Part shown: piece by piece, positions 38,147 through 48,342 of the stretch
Numbering within the stretch: position 1 is the first letter of the stretch
Layout: each line of letters starts with the position of its first letter
Program-made: the position numbers and the translations under genes
DNA from: Diprion similis
Taxonomy: Eukaryota > Arthropoda > Insecta > Hymenoptera > Diprionidae
Reading direction: 5' to 3'
Assembly: GCF_021155765.1 (NCBI RefSeq)
Contig: NC_060107.1
Location: 4,884,501 to 4,948,500, forward strand
Length of the DNA stretch: 64,000 nucleotides
The notes under the pieces: generated by a model
Seen by the model: only the letters and a program-made list of their open reading frames with translations
Database searches by the model: none
Told to the model about the DNA's origin: nothing

Positions 38147-38270
38147 CTAGACTGATTTTTTTTCCGACTGTACTGCGATTCCGATCCGCGAAACGGTGCG
38201 ACTTGTCTCTTCCGACGACCGCGATCAACTGCGCGCTATTTTGCACCGGCTAAATGGGATTCGCGAGAGA
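38147..38270 (-). other. Gene D 5' untranslated exon (left end firm, right end not)
   Basis: The donor CTAG|GTGACC at 38147/38146 aligns with the donor of the matching exon of gene E at 41749. A 64-nt intron separates it from the start-codon exon (acceptor TTTTTTCAG). The frame is open to a stop with no ATG, and the gene E copy has a stop, so the exon is non-coding. Its 5' end could not be fixed. Confidence 0.55.
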
Positions 38271-38586
38271 AAAATAGAACCCATTCGGCACTGCGTGCTT
38301 CGACTTGACGCGCGTTGTTCTGGAGCGAATCTTTCCTGTCTTTTTCTGCATGACCTTGTGAATTATTAAACGAGTCGATATGACTCTATCGAATCTATGT
38401 TTTTAAGCGGAGTTTTTTCTTTTTTTACGGCTGTGGTTGTTCAGATAATTTATCGGGCCTTCAGATCTCGGCGTTGTGGGTTACGGGTCAAGTGAATGAT
38501 GAATCGACAATGCAATGAAAAATAGAGAAGAATAACAATTGTCTGACAGATAGCACTTAAAAAATGCTAAAAAAAAATCGATACAA

Positions 38587-39340
38587 TCACACGAATCTCA
38601 TTACGCAAATTGCAAATGAAGGCATGATTATGACGATCAGAGATAAAAGAGGAGAAGAACCTCTGTTGCCAACTGTTCTCACTGATTTTGCTTGGTTCAT
38701 CAGCGACGGGAAATCCCCAAGCCAGACCTGCGCGTAACGTGGATTAGCCAGTAGTGCAATGATTGGTTTCAAGTTTCTTATTTTTTTTTTTTTTTTTTTG
38801 CGTTTAGTTAGTGGGCTGCTTATCCTAAACTATAAAACGCCGGATAGCACTTATTTCAATCGACAGTCAATTGACGTCAGCAGAATACTTACCGCAAACC
38901 GGTGACTATATAAAATCACACGAAACCACAAGCTTTTGCTACTTCGCTGATGTTCGTATATCTAACTATTTGAATGGATCCGTAAAATCTGCGCAAATCC
39001 CGACAACTCTGTTGACCAAAATGGCTGACTTATCCCACACCGTCGCGTCGTGAACAGAGTAGACGGACTTCAAACGGAGTGAATTATCGATCTATTGATG
39101 ATATGCGAGGTGATTTGGTTCCGTGGAATGCTCTTGAACATGTCGTCCATACAAAGCATTTACTATCGAACATGCTTGCACCTTGCATGCAGAAAATAGA
39201 TCCCGAAACGACTGGGATATGGTTCTTAAATTCTTTCCTAGTTCTGTTTTTTGGAGACCAATTGCCTCGCTTCACTAATAACATTGATTATGGACACCAT
39301 TGGAGACTAGGGGCTCACCTATTCTTGCGATAACGTTCTC
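38587..39340. repeat. Highly conserved part of tandem duplication, copy 1
   Basis: This block matches 42830-43530. Between about 38864 and 39130 there are only two or three differences, while neighbouring parts of the duplication differ at many more positions and have large indels. It contains TATAAAA at 38831, an initiator-like CGACAGTC about 30 bases on, the palindrome TGACGTCA (CRE/ATF site) at 38872-38879, and a second TATATAAAA at about 38910. A 60-codon open frame crosses both copies but begins at TTG with no ATG. Confidence 0.75.
38831..38879 (+). promoter_or_regulatory. Candidate core promoter with CRE-like site
   Basis: TATAAAA at 38831-38837 precedes an initiator-like sequence by about 30 bases and a full TGACGTCA palindrome by about 40. 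The whole arrangement recurs in the duplicate at about 43045-43093. It points away from genes D and E (plus strand). No transcript partner could be identified. It may serve as a divergent promoter or an enhancer for the cluster. Confidence 0.35.
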
Positions 39341-39490
39341 ACCCACTTCATTGACGGTCGGGGTTTCGAGAATTGACTGCTTTGCCCGTACAACATACAC
39401 CACTGAAGGCTTATCACTCGCGAACAGGAAGGATTGTATCAATTCCACCGATGAAATGTGCACGCCGTTCGCTCCATTCACGCCGAGCAC
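39275..39490 (-). pseudogene. Possible serpin C-terminal exon fragment
   Basis: A minus frame reads GVNGANGVHISSVELIQSFL, then FASDKPSVVYVVRAKQSIL. The arrangement resembles the hinge and C-terminal strands of serpins (EVNEEG, a variable reactive loop, then F-x-A-D-x-P-F-x-Y-x-I-R and SILFxGR). Key positions are lost: Ser instead of the signature Phe, and no FxGR after SIL. It lies mostly in the roughly 390 bp of unit 1 that is absent from unit 2, with a plausible donor (GTGAGC) near its 3' end. I cannot exclude chance resemblance. Confidence 0.25.
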
Positions 39491-40429
39491 TCTTCAAACT
39501 ATACTGCTAGAATAATTTGATGTGCTCGAAACCAACTACAACTGATTCTCAGAGTGGGAGTAGCGGACTTGTCGATGTCTCCCAGTGGCCGTCTGACACG
39601 CTTCTGTGCGTGTCACGACTACGCGCGAAATCCGAATTTGCTGGTTAGGCAATAAGCATCGGTGCACTGATTTTTTAACGTCAAGCTCGCTAACTAGGGT
39701 TCGGCTGAATTTGGTAGATCACTTCAAGAATATCTTTCAATTCTCATTCAAATATTAAGAAATACATTCATTTTTCTGATCTGTAAACGACTTTTGTGGA
39801 TGAATTTCACTAAAGAAATCATTCAGTTATGTGACTGTGCATAGGAACCGTTACATTGGATCCTCAACTCTCTAGTTCACCAGCAAAATTATTCTTATTA
39901 TCAATTACGCTACAGATTTCAGTCTTTGCATCTGCAGCTCGTAAGTACAGAACTGCATATTGAATATTGATATGTTATGAGTACGGTATCGATGAAATAG
40001 AATTAGTGCAAAGGAAAAATTACTCCTAGACTTACCAGATTCTCCAGTTTCGTTAGTACATATATTTATCATAGCACAGGTAGATTACACGGGTCAACAA
40101 AAAAATAAAACAACATTTTTTTCCACGCTCAACATGGTTTTTTTTCATTAACCAGTATATTTAACAATTTTTCATACATACTGTCTTGTATATTTAAAAA
40201 TTCCGATGTAACGTAATCTTTTCAATATTGTTATGTTAATACTTTATGCATTTAAGATACAAACCATTTATAATTAAATTTACGTCAAAAAGTTGTGTTG
40301 AATAGTGTAATTGGCCACAAATAAATAGCCTGACTTATTATGAAAACACCCGACGCTTCAGAACTCTAGCAGCAAGTTTAAGATGTTAGATAGAAAACGC
40401 AAATTCGCTGACTTTCAATTTCCTGATAC

Positions 40430-40794
40430 CTCCATCGATCGTTTATTGGCACCAATGGTCAGATTTCAAACGCCAGAATTGTTCTTTAATTCTACAGAGG
40501 CAAAATGCCATCAATTCGGCATGAGGCGTGTTGATTGTATCACTGAACCAGACATGGAACATCATATTTTTCTGACGTTGGTGTTGGAATTCGTATTGGC
40601 ATCCTCATTTGCGGAGAAGTGTTTACGTACCTTGCGTTTACGAGAATTGGTGCAGCGGTAGGTGTTGCCTCCGTTCCATGAAGGTATTGACGGTGCGTGG
40701 CGGGGCAATCCGTCACCTAAACCCTGGTACGTAGGTGGTGGAGTATGTGGCTCCACGCCAGTTGCTGTCTTCGAGACATCCATGACGGCAAGCT
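40430..40794 (-). pseudogene. psiF: broken copy of gene G
   Basis: It begins after a family-type acceptor (ATTCTAG ending at 40795) and keeps an ATG at 40783 and MDVSKTATGVEPHTPPPTYQ, parallel to the start of gene G including a PPxY (PPTY, residues 16-19). An insertion or deletion near CCCCGCCACGC then shifts the frame. The Met-Pro repeat follows in a different frame (ATGAGGATGCCAATACG). At about 40555 the sequence jumps to one homologous to DNA downstream of gene G's last exon, so the rest of exon 2, the intron and the helix exon are deleted. The frame that stays open ends in unrelated residues (73 codons to 40562). It lies only about 108 bp downstream of the end of gene E. Confidence 0.7.
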
Positions 40795-40901
40795 CTAGAA
40801 TATAGAAGACGAGGTTCTTAGACTGGGACTAAAACTTTAATTTACCCGCAACTATAACGAACGTAATTCTCCGAACCTTGACATATTTGGATGGTTTATT
40901 C

Positions 40902-41674
40902 TCACCAGTAGTCGCCCAGTGAAGATGCGTCGAACAGCTTCCTGTGCTGGCTAGACAGTTCTTCGAACTTCCTCTCGAACCGCTGTTGCTCCTCCTGTAT
41001 CTTTAGATACCACCACAGCCAGCCCCCGAACACAATCAAGGTCAAGATCACTACTATCACTGCAAAGATCATCACCACCCGAGATCCTGATCAAATTGAA
41101 AAAATATCATCAGAATCAGGTTGAACCGTTTCTATCATCTCAATAAGCCACTGATACCACTAGCCTCGGAGCGTTAGTACCTACAGTAATTACCCGCAAG
41201 TGTGGCGAATGCCATAATGAATGTTTGTAACCCAGTATAAAAAAACGAGCGAGTTAATACCACTGTTAAAATCTAAAAAAGAACAGTACAAACGCCAGAG
41301 GTAAAACAACAGCAATTACTTATGCGCCTTGAAATGGCGGTTTGGGTCGCCACCACGATCGTCCGACTTGGGCTGATTACACGGGGGGTCGGAAGTGCGT
41401 TCGCCATGGGGTCGTAAGTCGTAGAGGCAAGAGAGGTACTGTTGAACACAGGTTGTGACATCGGTTTTCCGTTCTCCATCGACACCTGGTTAACGCGGTC
41501 ATGGTACGGCGTGGTGTCCTGCTGAACCGGCGCCATTGCGGGATAGGGTGATGGTTGGCTGGATTCCACTGGTACCAGGGTGTAAGTCCCCTGGGACTGT
41601 GAGGCCATGAGACTGGAGTACGGGGGTGGCTGGAGATCTGGTTCCGGCGCGCTCGGTTTTGGTTTGCCCATCAT
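40902..41674 (-). CDS. Gene E: PSAP/PPPY protein with single membrane helix
   Basis: Function unknown; tandem paralogue of gene D. Tandem ATGs begin at 41674 in an exon starting at 41685 (acceptor TTTTTTCAG). Coding runs to 41320, then 41086-40902 after a 233-nt phase-1 intron (donor GTAATT, acceptor GATCAG). The last exon starts at GATCTCGG and has no ATG. The 179-residue product has PSAP at residues 7-10, PPPY at 16-19 and a proline-rich region to about 118. A strong hydrophobic helix follows (about 122-145, VVMIFAVIVVILTLIVF with a GWLWWYL edge), then a 33-residue Glu/Gln/Lys/Arg-rich tail that may be a short helix. The second PPxY of gene D is lost here (PSPY). No signal peptide is present. 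GAATAAA overlaps the region just past the stop, a possible polyadenylation signal. Confidence 0.75.
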
Positions 41675-41748
41675 GGAGTAGGCCTCTGAAAAAAGTCGGA
41701 TGAGTGTGACGTTGTGCAACAGCTTGTTGAAAAAATCAACAATAGTAC

Positions 41749-41870
41749 CTAGACTGATTACTTTTCTACGGCAGTGAGATTCCGATCCACGAAACAGCGC
41801 GTTTTGTCTCCTCCAACGACCGCGATCAACTGCGCGCTATTTCTCACCGGCAAGATGGGATTTACGCGAG
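41749..41870 (-). other. Gene E 5' untranslated exon (right end uncertain)
   Basis: The donor CTAG|GTACTA aligns with gene D's untranslated exon donor. A 63-nt intron follows. The equivalent frame contains a stop, so it is non-coding. Confidence 0.5.
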
Positions 41871-42829
41871 AAAAAAAAAAACTCTTTCGGCACTGCGTAC
41901 TCCGACTTGACGCGCATTATCTTGAAACGAGTTTTTGCTGTCCAATAGCGTATGCGTAGTAACCGCACCGTACGCAGCGAGGCAAAAGATGCGAAGCCAA
42001 TTTATCACCGGTATTTTTTAATCAGCATCTTGAACATGATCTTGTGGATTGTTGAATGAGTCACAGTTATTTATGGGAATGTGAGCAAATGACGCAAGCC
42101 GAAAGACACGCCTGGCTCTTCGTGCATTGACCGCGTCGATCTTTTATCAGCGGTGGTAGTGGTATCACTGTCAGCAACGTATTTTAAGCGACCGAAGAAC
42201 TCCTGATTCTGAAAGATGTTGATTACATGGACACCAACGTATTGCACTTTTCTTCCGGATTGAACTGAACTTGGTCGCAGAACACACTGACTTTCACGGG
42301 CCTTCTGCGCAGCTCTCGAGCCTGACTGCTATTTTAACGTTTTGATACGAGGTCACACACGTACAGGCGGGAGAGTATTAACCCAAAATCGCACGTGACG
42401 AGTCCATACTCGGTTCGCGATAGTTTACCGCGTGTCTACTGGCGCCTGAATAAATTGATACTTTGTGTGCTTGTGAAGCGTGTGGTGGAATTATGAAAGA
42501 AGAAACGATACGCCCCTCAATGTTCTCGGGATTTAGACCATACACCGAATTCTGGTAATCTTAACGTAATCTGACACTGCGTGATTAGGGTTAGGTTAAA
42601 ATCTAACTTGTTCACTTTTCAGCGATCACTTGATACAAAGCGTTGCTCAGCTCATGCATTCAAAGTCGGGGTTTTTTATGTCCGCTGCTGTGGTTGTTAA
42701 GATAATTCATCGAGCCTAAAGATCTTGGCGTTGTGGCTTACAGGTCAAGTGAATGATGAATCGATAATGCGATGAAAAATGGAAAAGAAAAGCTAAAAAT
42801 ATTGATACAATCCCAAGTATCTCAGTACG

Positions 42830-43530
42830 CAAACTGCAAATGAAAGTACGATTACGACGATCGAAGATAAAAGAGGAGAAGAACATCTGTTGCCAACTGT
42901 TTTCAATGATTTTGCTTGGTTCATCAGCGACGGGAAATCCCCAAGCTAGACCTGCGCGTAATGTGGATTAGCCAGTAGTGCAATGATTGGTTTCAAGTTT
43001 CTTATTTTTTTTTTGTTCAGTCAATGGGCCTGCTTATCTTGAACTATAAAACGCCGGATAGCACTTATTTCAATCCACAGTCAATTGACGTCAGCAGAAT
43101 ACTTACCGCAAACCGGTGACTATATAAAATCACACGAAACCACAAGCTTTTGCTACTTCGCTGATGTTCGTATATCTAACTATTTGAATGGATCCGTAAA
43201 ATCTGCGCAAATCCCGACAACTCTTTTGACCAAAATGGCTGACTTATCCCACACCGTCGCGGCGTGAACAGAGTAGACGGACTTCAAACGGAGTGAATTA
43301 TCGATCTATTGATGATATGCGAGGTGATTTGGTTCCGTGGAATGCCCTTGAACATGTCGTCCATACAAAGCATTTACTATCGAACATGCTCGCACCTTGC
43401 ATGCAGAAAATAGATCCCGAAACGACTGGGATTTGGTTCTTAGATTCTTTCCTAGTTCTGTTTCATTAGATACCAATTGCCTTGCTTCACTCATAACATT
43501 GATTATGGATACCATTCGAGACTAGGGGCT
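42830..43530. repeat. Highly conserved part of tandem duplication, copy 2
   Basis: Counterpart of 38587-39340, with TATAAAA near 43045 and TGACGTCA at 43086-43093 preserved. Confidence 0.75.
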
Positions 43531-44144
43531 CACCTATTCTTGCAATAACGTTCTCACTTAATTCATTGGCCATTCAAATATTATGAAATACATTTATTTT
43601 TCTGATCTGTAAACCGCTTTTGTGGGTGAATTTCACGAAAGAAATCATTCAGTTATGTGACTGTGCATAGGAACCGTTACATTGGATCCTCAACTCTCTA
43701 GTTCACCAGCAAAATTATTCTTATTATCAATTAGACTACAGATTTCAGTCTTTGCATTTGCAACTCCTAAGTACAGAACTGCATAATGAATATTGATATG
43801 TTATGCGTATGGTATCGATGAAATAGAATTAGTGCAAAGGAAAAATCACTCCTAGACTTACCAGATTCTCCAGTTTCATTAGTATATATACATATATATA
43901 TTTTTCACATCACAGGTGTATAATTGAAGACAGAAAATTGCTGTTATTAAAATTTTGATTATTTCCATCAATTGTTAATTGGCATCAGTTACCAGGTTCC
44001 AAATGCAAGGATTGTTTTCGACCCGCACAAAGGCGAAATGTGATTGATTCGTATTTTGGCCTGTAAGCGGATGATTTCACCAGACTCGGAGCGCCACGTT
44101 TCTTACGGTATCTCAACGCCCCCACACTTTCCGGCGAAACTAAA

Positions 44145-44823
44145 TTAATAGTAGCTTCTTATGAATGCGGCCTCATACATTGTGATGATGAGTATTGCAA
44201 ATGCAATAACAATGGTGACGAAACATGCTGAAATTATACAATCACTGGATGAATAAATAAATATTGATTCCGTCGACGGATTTTAATGGTACAATTATAC
44301 ACCAAAAATTCCAAACTAACAGAAAACATGCATAAACAATGATGTTATATTTACTTGCTGCACGTAATAGACTTGATTTTTGTGCAACAACATGAGTCAC
44401 TTCGGAGGGTAACGCCGTCTGAACAGTCGTCGCGCCGGTATCTGAACTTTCGTAGTTACTTCCGGTGTATGTGGGATTATTGGTAATATCTCGGCTTGCT
44501 TCTTCCGGTGGATTAACTGAGCCTACCACCCTGGGGTGGGGGCAACCATGGTTGTACTGTGAGATGGGCGGTTGCATCGACATCTGTTTTGGCATTGGCA
44601 TCGGCATTGGCGTTGGCAATGGCTTTGGCATTGGCACCATCATCTGTGAAGACATGTTTGGGTACTCTGAGTCTACGGGGTTGGATGCAGTGGCAGGTCT
44701 CACCTTCGTTGCAAAACCGTATTGACGGTGGGGCGATCCGTTAATTGAATCCTCGTACGAAGGTGGTGGAGCCAAGGGTGGAGCATTTGGCTCCGTGCCA
44801 ACCGTTGTTTTCGGGAAATCCAT
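44145..44823 (-). CDS. Gene G: PPSY, Met-Pro-repeat protein with membrane helix
   Basis: Function unknown. ATG at 44823 lies in an exon starting at 44836 (acceptor ACATTTTAG). Coding runs to 44355, then 44227-44145 after a 127-nt phase-1 intron (donor GTAAAT, acceptor ATTTCAG). The product has 183 residues. PPSY is at residues 20-23. A Met/Pro-rich repeat (about 61-85) comes from a GGCATT/GGCATC hexanucleotide tract at 44591-44640 on plus. The last exon encodes only 26 whole codons, almost all one helix (FVTIVIAFAILIITM) and a short tail RSYY. If read through the intron, the frame gives a different hydrophobic end, so intron retention could also yield an anchored form. The likely orientation is cytosolic N-terminus with tail anchor. 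A perfect donor (GTAAGTAAG) at about 45468 marks a probable 5' untranslated exon upstream. Confidence 0.8.
44591..44640 (-). repeat. Coding hexanucleotide repeat (Met-Pro) in gene G
   Basis: Imperfect tandem GGCATT/GGCATC/GGCAAT units on plus encode alternating Met-Pro (with Leu and Thr variants) on minus. Confidence 0.85.
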
Positions 44824-45468
44824 GTGAGGACAAGTTCTAAAATGTAATAGACGAGGTTTTTGAACCGGCACTAATACTATGATCGAATGGCAACTAAGTT
44901 AAAAGTAATTCTACGAACAACCATCAATTTTGAATTCTCGAGTGGAGAGCATTTGTCGGAATATTCTTTTTTTCATATCACACTTTCAAGCCACCTTCTT
45001 ACTCAGATGATGGAGAGTGTCAGACTTTCAACTACTTCCGAGGCTATCGATAATACTGGGTCACATAGCAAAAATTATTAAATAAAGTCTGGTTCACAGC
45101 ACATCTGTAATCACTCATACCGAAATAAAGTGTGAGTGTTAAAAGCTAACCAATCCATTTCAAACTAGTGAATATCTTAAAATCCGACAATGAATGAAAA
45201 TTCATGTAAAACGATTCAAGAAAAACAGCTGATAGTATGGACAGGTATATGCCGTCTTATCTGACCAGAGGTCTAAATTTCGGTAACGGAATGTAAATAA
45301 TGGTTACTTCGGATACAATCACTTATTGCATGATATAACCCTGGCTCAGTAATAAGTAACTTGATGCTGAAAGACCTCTGAATCTGAATCACAAAATGTG
45401 TCTGAGAATCGGGAATTACAAGCTTAGCAAAAAAAAAATACTGTGGAAAAGGAAATGTGCTTACTTAC

Positions 45469-45600
45469 AATTAGACCAAATGCTGAGACGATCTACTGAT
45501 CGTAGGTTCAGGATCAAGTGAACTTGAATGGACGCCGTCGAAGGACTACACGGAAAAACCAAAAAACAACGAAACTACATCGTGTGTTCATTAGGAATAC
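45469..45600 (-). other. Probable gene G 5' untranslated exon
   Basis: On minus, TCTAATT|GTAAGTAAGC at 45469/45468 is a near-ideal splice donor, and the next acceptor downstream is that of the gene G start exon (44837). No ATG-started frame joins in frame that I could find. The 5' end is not determinable. Confidence 0.35.
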
Positions 45601-47078
45601 CGTCAGAGGGCAGCCACCACGCGTACATCACCATGCATGCCTCCCTTAGAACATACAGACTTGGAGGAAGCTTCGTATACACATTCGTGTAAGTGAAAAA
45701 CGACACGGAGACGGAAGCAGTGTTCCCGGGCATTTATTTAATCTTAAACAAATATCGGAAAAATTCCTTTGACGCACGCATATCAGGCGGCTAACCGAGA
45801 TTATCATTTACATGACTTGGTTCTACGATTAAGGAAAGGATAAGGAGAAACCGCATGAGCGATTTGAAGTAGAAATAATCGAAAAAACTTCCGCAAGCGG
45901 TTGAAGAAAATGAAACACTGTGTGATGTAAAGAAGAGGCATGAAACAAATTATTGTGAATTATGGAATCTACCCAATATCCAGAGGCAAAGGACATTGAA
46001 GATGTGCCAGCCCCCCAATTCTATGAATGAATATTGCATCAACACCTTGTCGGGTATACATCAACTTTTTAATTGAGACTCAAACTTGAACTAAACAGAT
46101 CACGCACTTTTATTGTACAGACCGTGACGCACGAGATCGGAATAAGGAAAATGTTTACTCTTGTAAACGTCGTTGTGAATGATTTCTAAAAAAAAGTAGA
46201 GGAGTGAACGAAGTGCTTGATATGAGATGATGTTCCTCGAATCAAATGGTAACTCACTGTCAGTACGGTTGGTAAATGAACAATGAGAAAAATTTTAATT
46301 TTGCATATATCTCAAAGTCAGCTATTCTGCTGAATATGTACCTACTTAGAGCGCTGCGCGTTGTTCGGCAAAATACTGTACCGATTCGCGAATAAACTCG
46401 AACAGTTATTGCCAGCAACTCGACAGGTGCAGACACACGAGTTTGTTCCCCTTCCGTTATTTTTTCGTACTCTACATCTTATTTCATCACCATTGTTTTT
46501 TGCGAGTGATTCAATCAGCTTAATCTACGTTATTCTTATAGTAACTAGATGAATGGCAGTTTTATTGGCCGACAAAGCATCGCATCAAATTTTTCTCCTG
46601 ATCTATCCCATACCTATACCAAATCCCATATCTGAAAAACTGTTCGAAGAACGATCCAAGAATGGACTAGATTTTCGGCTGTATGCTTTGGTGTCTCGAT
46701 GTAGCCTCAAAATATTGCTCGCAACCAGCTGAGGTACTCAAAATACATTCAAAATACTCGCGAATTTATATTCGTTGAAATGATAACCAGCGTAGAATGG
46801 TCACCCCAACTTTTTACTTGAACCGGCCTCTTGGCTTTGATTATTTCTTGGATTCACTCCTTGAGTGCTTCACAAGTTCAATTTACAACAATACATCGAT
46901 ACTGACGGATACACCGATCTGCGTATAATTTTACCAAGTTAACATTCACTCTCTACGAAACTGTGGCACATTTTTTACCTGGAAGCTCGAAAGACACTGT
47001 TCGCTTCTTATCTTATCTCCCTTGGGTAAGCTGGAGATTTATGGTTCTTGTCCATTACTTTCACACAAATTTGACTGT
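45600..47078. other. Intergenic stretch between psiH and gene G
   Basis: No intact gene. An inverted copy of the psiH 5' region lies at 46502-46604. A search by eye for a helix-encoding exon for psiH between 46.6 and 47.1 kb on minus found none. Confidence 0.4.
46502..46604 (+). repeat. Inverted partial copy of psiH 5' region
   Basis: Reads, in reverse complement, almost the same as 47472-47575: the block GATGAATGGCAGTTTTATTG, then AAAGCATCGCATCAAATTTT. It stops short of the PPxY-coding part. The two arms lie about 0.9 kb apart and could form a cruciform or hairpin transcript. Confidence 0.8.
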
Positions 47079-47118
47079 CACTGTTTGAATGGTTCTTCCT
47101 AGACGTCGCGTGCATATA

Positions 47119-47526
47119 CCTGTAACGGGGTCAAGATGAAGCGAGTTTTTCTATTGTCCATTGTCAATTTCTTTGCAATTGCATCATTTGAGATCTTCGT
47201 CACGAATCCATTGCCGTCGTACTGTAAAGCGTTTGGCTGCATCGACGTCGATGTTAACGTCGACATCGGCATTGGCATTGACATTGACACCGTTCCCCCC
47301 TGAAAGGTCTCCGGATTTTCCGGTGTCTCGGGATGCGGTGTCGTAGGCAGAAGCGGCATTGGAAATCCGTATTGTTGGTGCAACCCTTGGAGAAAAGACT
47401 TTCGTACGATGGAGGTGGAGGAGTCATTGGCTCATTGCCGGCCGGTGTATTTGAGCCTTCCATTTGAGGGAGATCAAGAGAAAAATTTGATGCGATGCTT
47501 TGACGGCCAATAAAACTGCCATTCAT
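47119..47526 (-). pseudogene. psiH: frameshifted PPSY/Met-Pro family member
   Basis: An in-frame ATG at 47463 (and one upstream at 47526) begins MEGSNTPAGNEPMTPPPPSY, the family N-terminus with PPSY. After SYESLFSKG (about 47390) the frame loses the family pattern. The continuation HQQYGF (compare HRQYGF in gene G) and the SMSMPMPMS repeat lie in another frame that stays open to 47099. The acceptor position just before the ATG reads CTCCCTCAA without AG, unlike F, G and I. No helix exon was found downstream, although a CAGGTATAT donor-like site is at 47119. The frameshift, lost acceptor and missing last exon argue for a pseudogene. A sequencing error could explain only the first. Confidence 0.6.
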
Positions 47527-47980
47527 CTAGTTACTATAAAAATAACGTCGGTAAAGCTGATTGAATTACTCGCGAGAAAGTTAGTAAATAGTTAGTTTAG
47601 TTCGTAAATATAAGCAAAAAATAACCGCTAGTGAGCGCAACTGTCCCACTATTCTGGGCCAAAAATAAATAAGTCAATCAAAAGGTGCGAAACATTTTTC
47701 TTCTTCAATCATAGGTAATCATAGAACGCCAATCAGGGAGTTCGTCAAGTTTTTTCCAAACTCTGAAGGAGACTCTGTTCAATAACAGACGACACTTTAA
47801 TTTTTGTTCTTGATTAGTACAGTTCTATAATATTCTCTTGCTTTGTTTAACAAACCATGTGATTTGTTAACTCCTTGTCTTGCGATATTATTTTCATCTA
47901 CTCGTACTTCGTATTTTGTTCTTGCGAACCTATATTTCTTTCAGATTTTCATTGTAAACCGAATATTTTTATTGACTTTC

Positions 47981-48072
47981 TGCTATTATGCTTTAAATCT
48001 AACCGTTTTCACCTAATAAGCATTTTGCTATTGTGCTCTAAGCCTAATAGTTTTCATTGAATAAATACTTTG
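47981..48072. repeat. Two-copy tandem repeat of about 45 bp
   Basis: GCTATTATGCTTTAAATCTA and GCTATTGTGCTCTAAGCCTA start two successive units, each followed by a GTTTTCA and AATAAGCAT/AATAAATAC pattern. Minor and non-coding. Confidence 0.55.
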
Positions 48073-48342
48073 TACAACGTATCACAGATGAGGCTAATAC
48101 GTGACGGTCTGATTTTTATTTAGTTTTTATTTAAACGATTATAAAATGAATAAATTATTTTGCAGATATCTGTGCTTAAGTCAAAAAATTTTATCTGATT
48201 TTTTAGGATCACATTTAACGTGCGAAAAATTCTTCAAGGTTTGAACTTCCGATTGCAAATGGAATCAGAAAAACTGTCAAGCACCTCCCAAATCCGACCA
48301 CCCACTGGCTATAGCTCCAGTAGCCCATACCTGAAGACGGTA

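Larger units (their letters stand above)
37161..40870. repeat. Tandem duplication, unit 1 (D + psiF)
   Basis: Matches unit 2 (40902-44900) in order and orientation: helix gene, conserved TATA/CRE block, then the segment CTCCTAGACTTACCAGATTC (40023 and 43851), then a G-type gene. Unit 1 carries about 390 bp (39355-39744) missing from unit 2. Unit 2 has about 0.5 kb more around 41950-42660. Confidence 0.8.
40902..44900. repeat. Tandem duplication, unit 2 (E + G)
   Basis: Second copy of the unit at 37161-40870. Both genes are intact here, unlike unit 1 where the G-type gene is destroyed. Confidence 0.8.

Noticed and set aside
38871-39053. A 60-codon plus-strand frame repeated almost unchanged at 43085-43267, suggesting a small protein gene
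   Set aside because: It starts at TTG, has no ATG near the start and no domain. Its preservation is explained as well by the conserved non-coding block. Only two nucleotide differences exist, too few to test for coding constraint.
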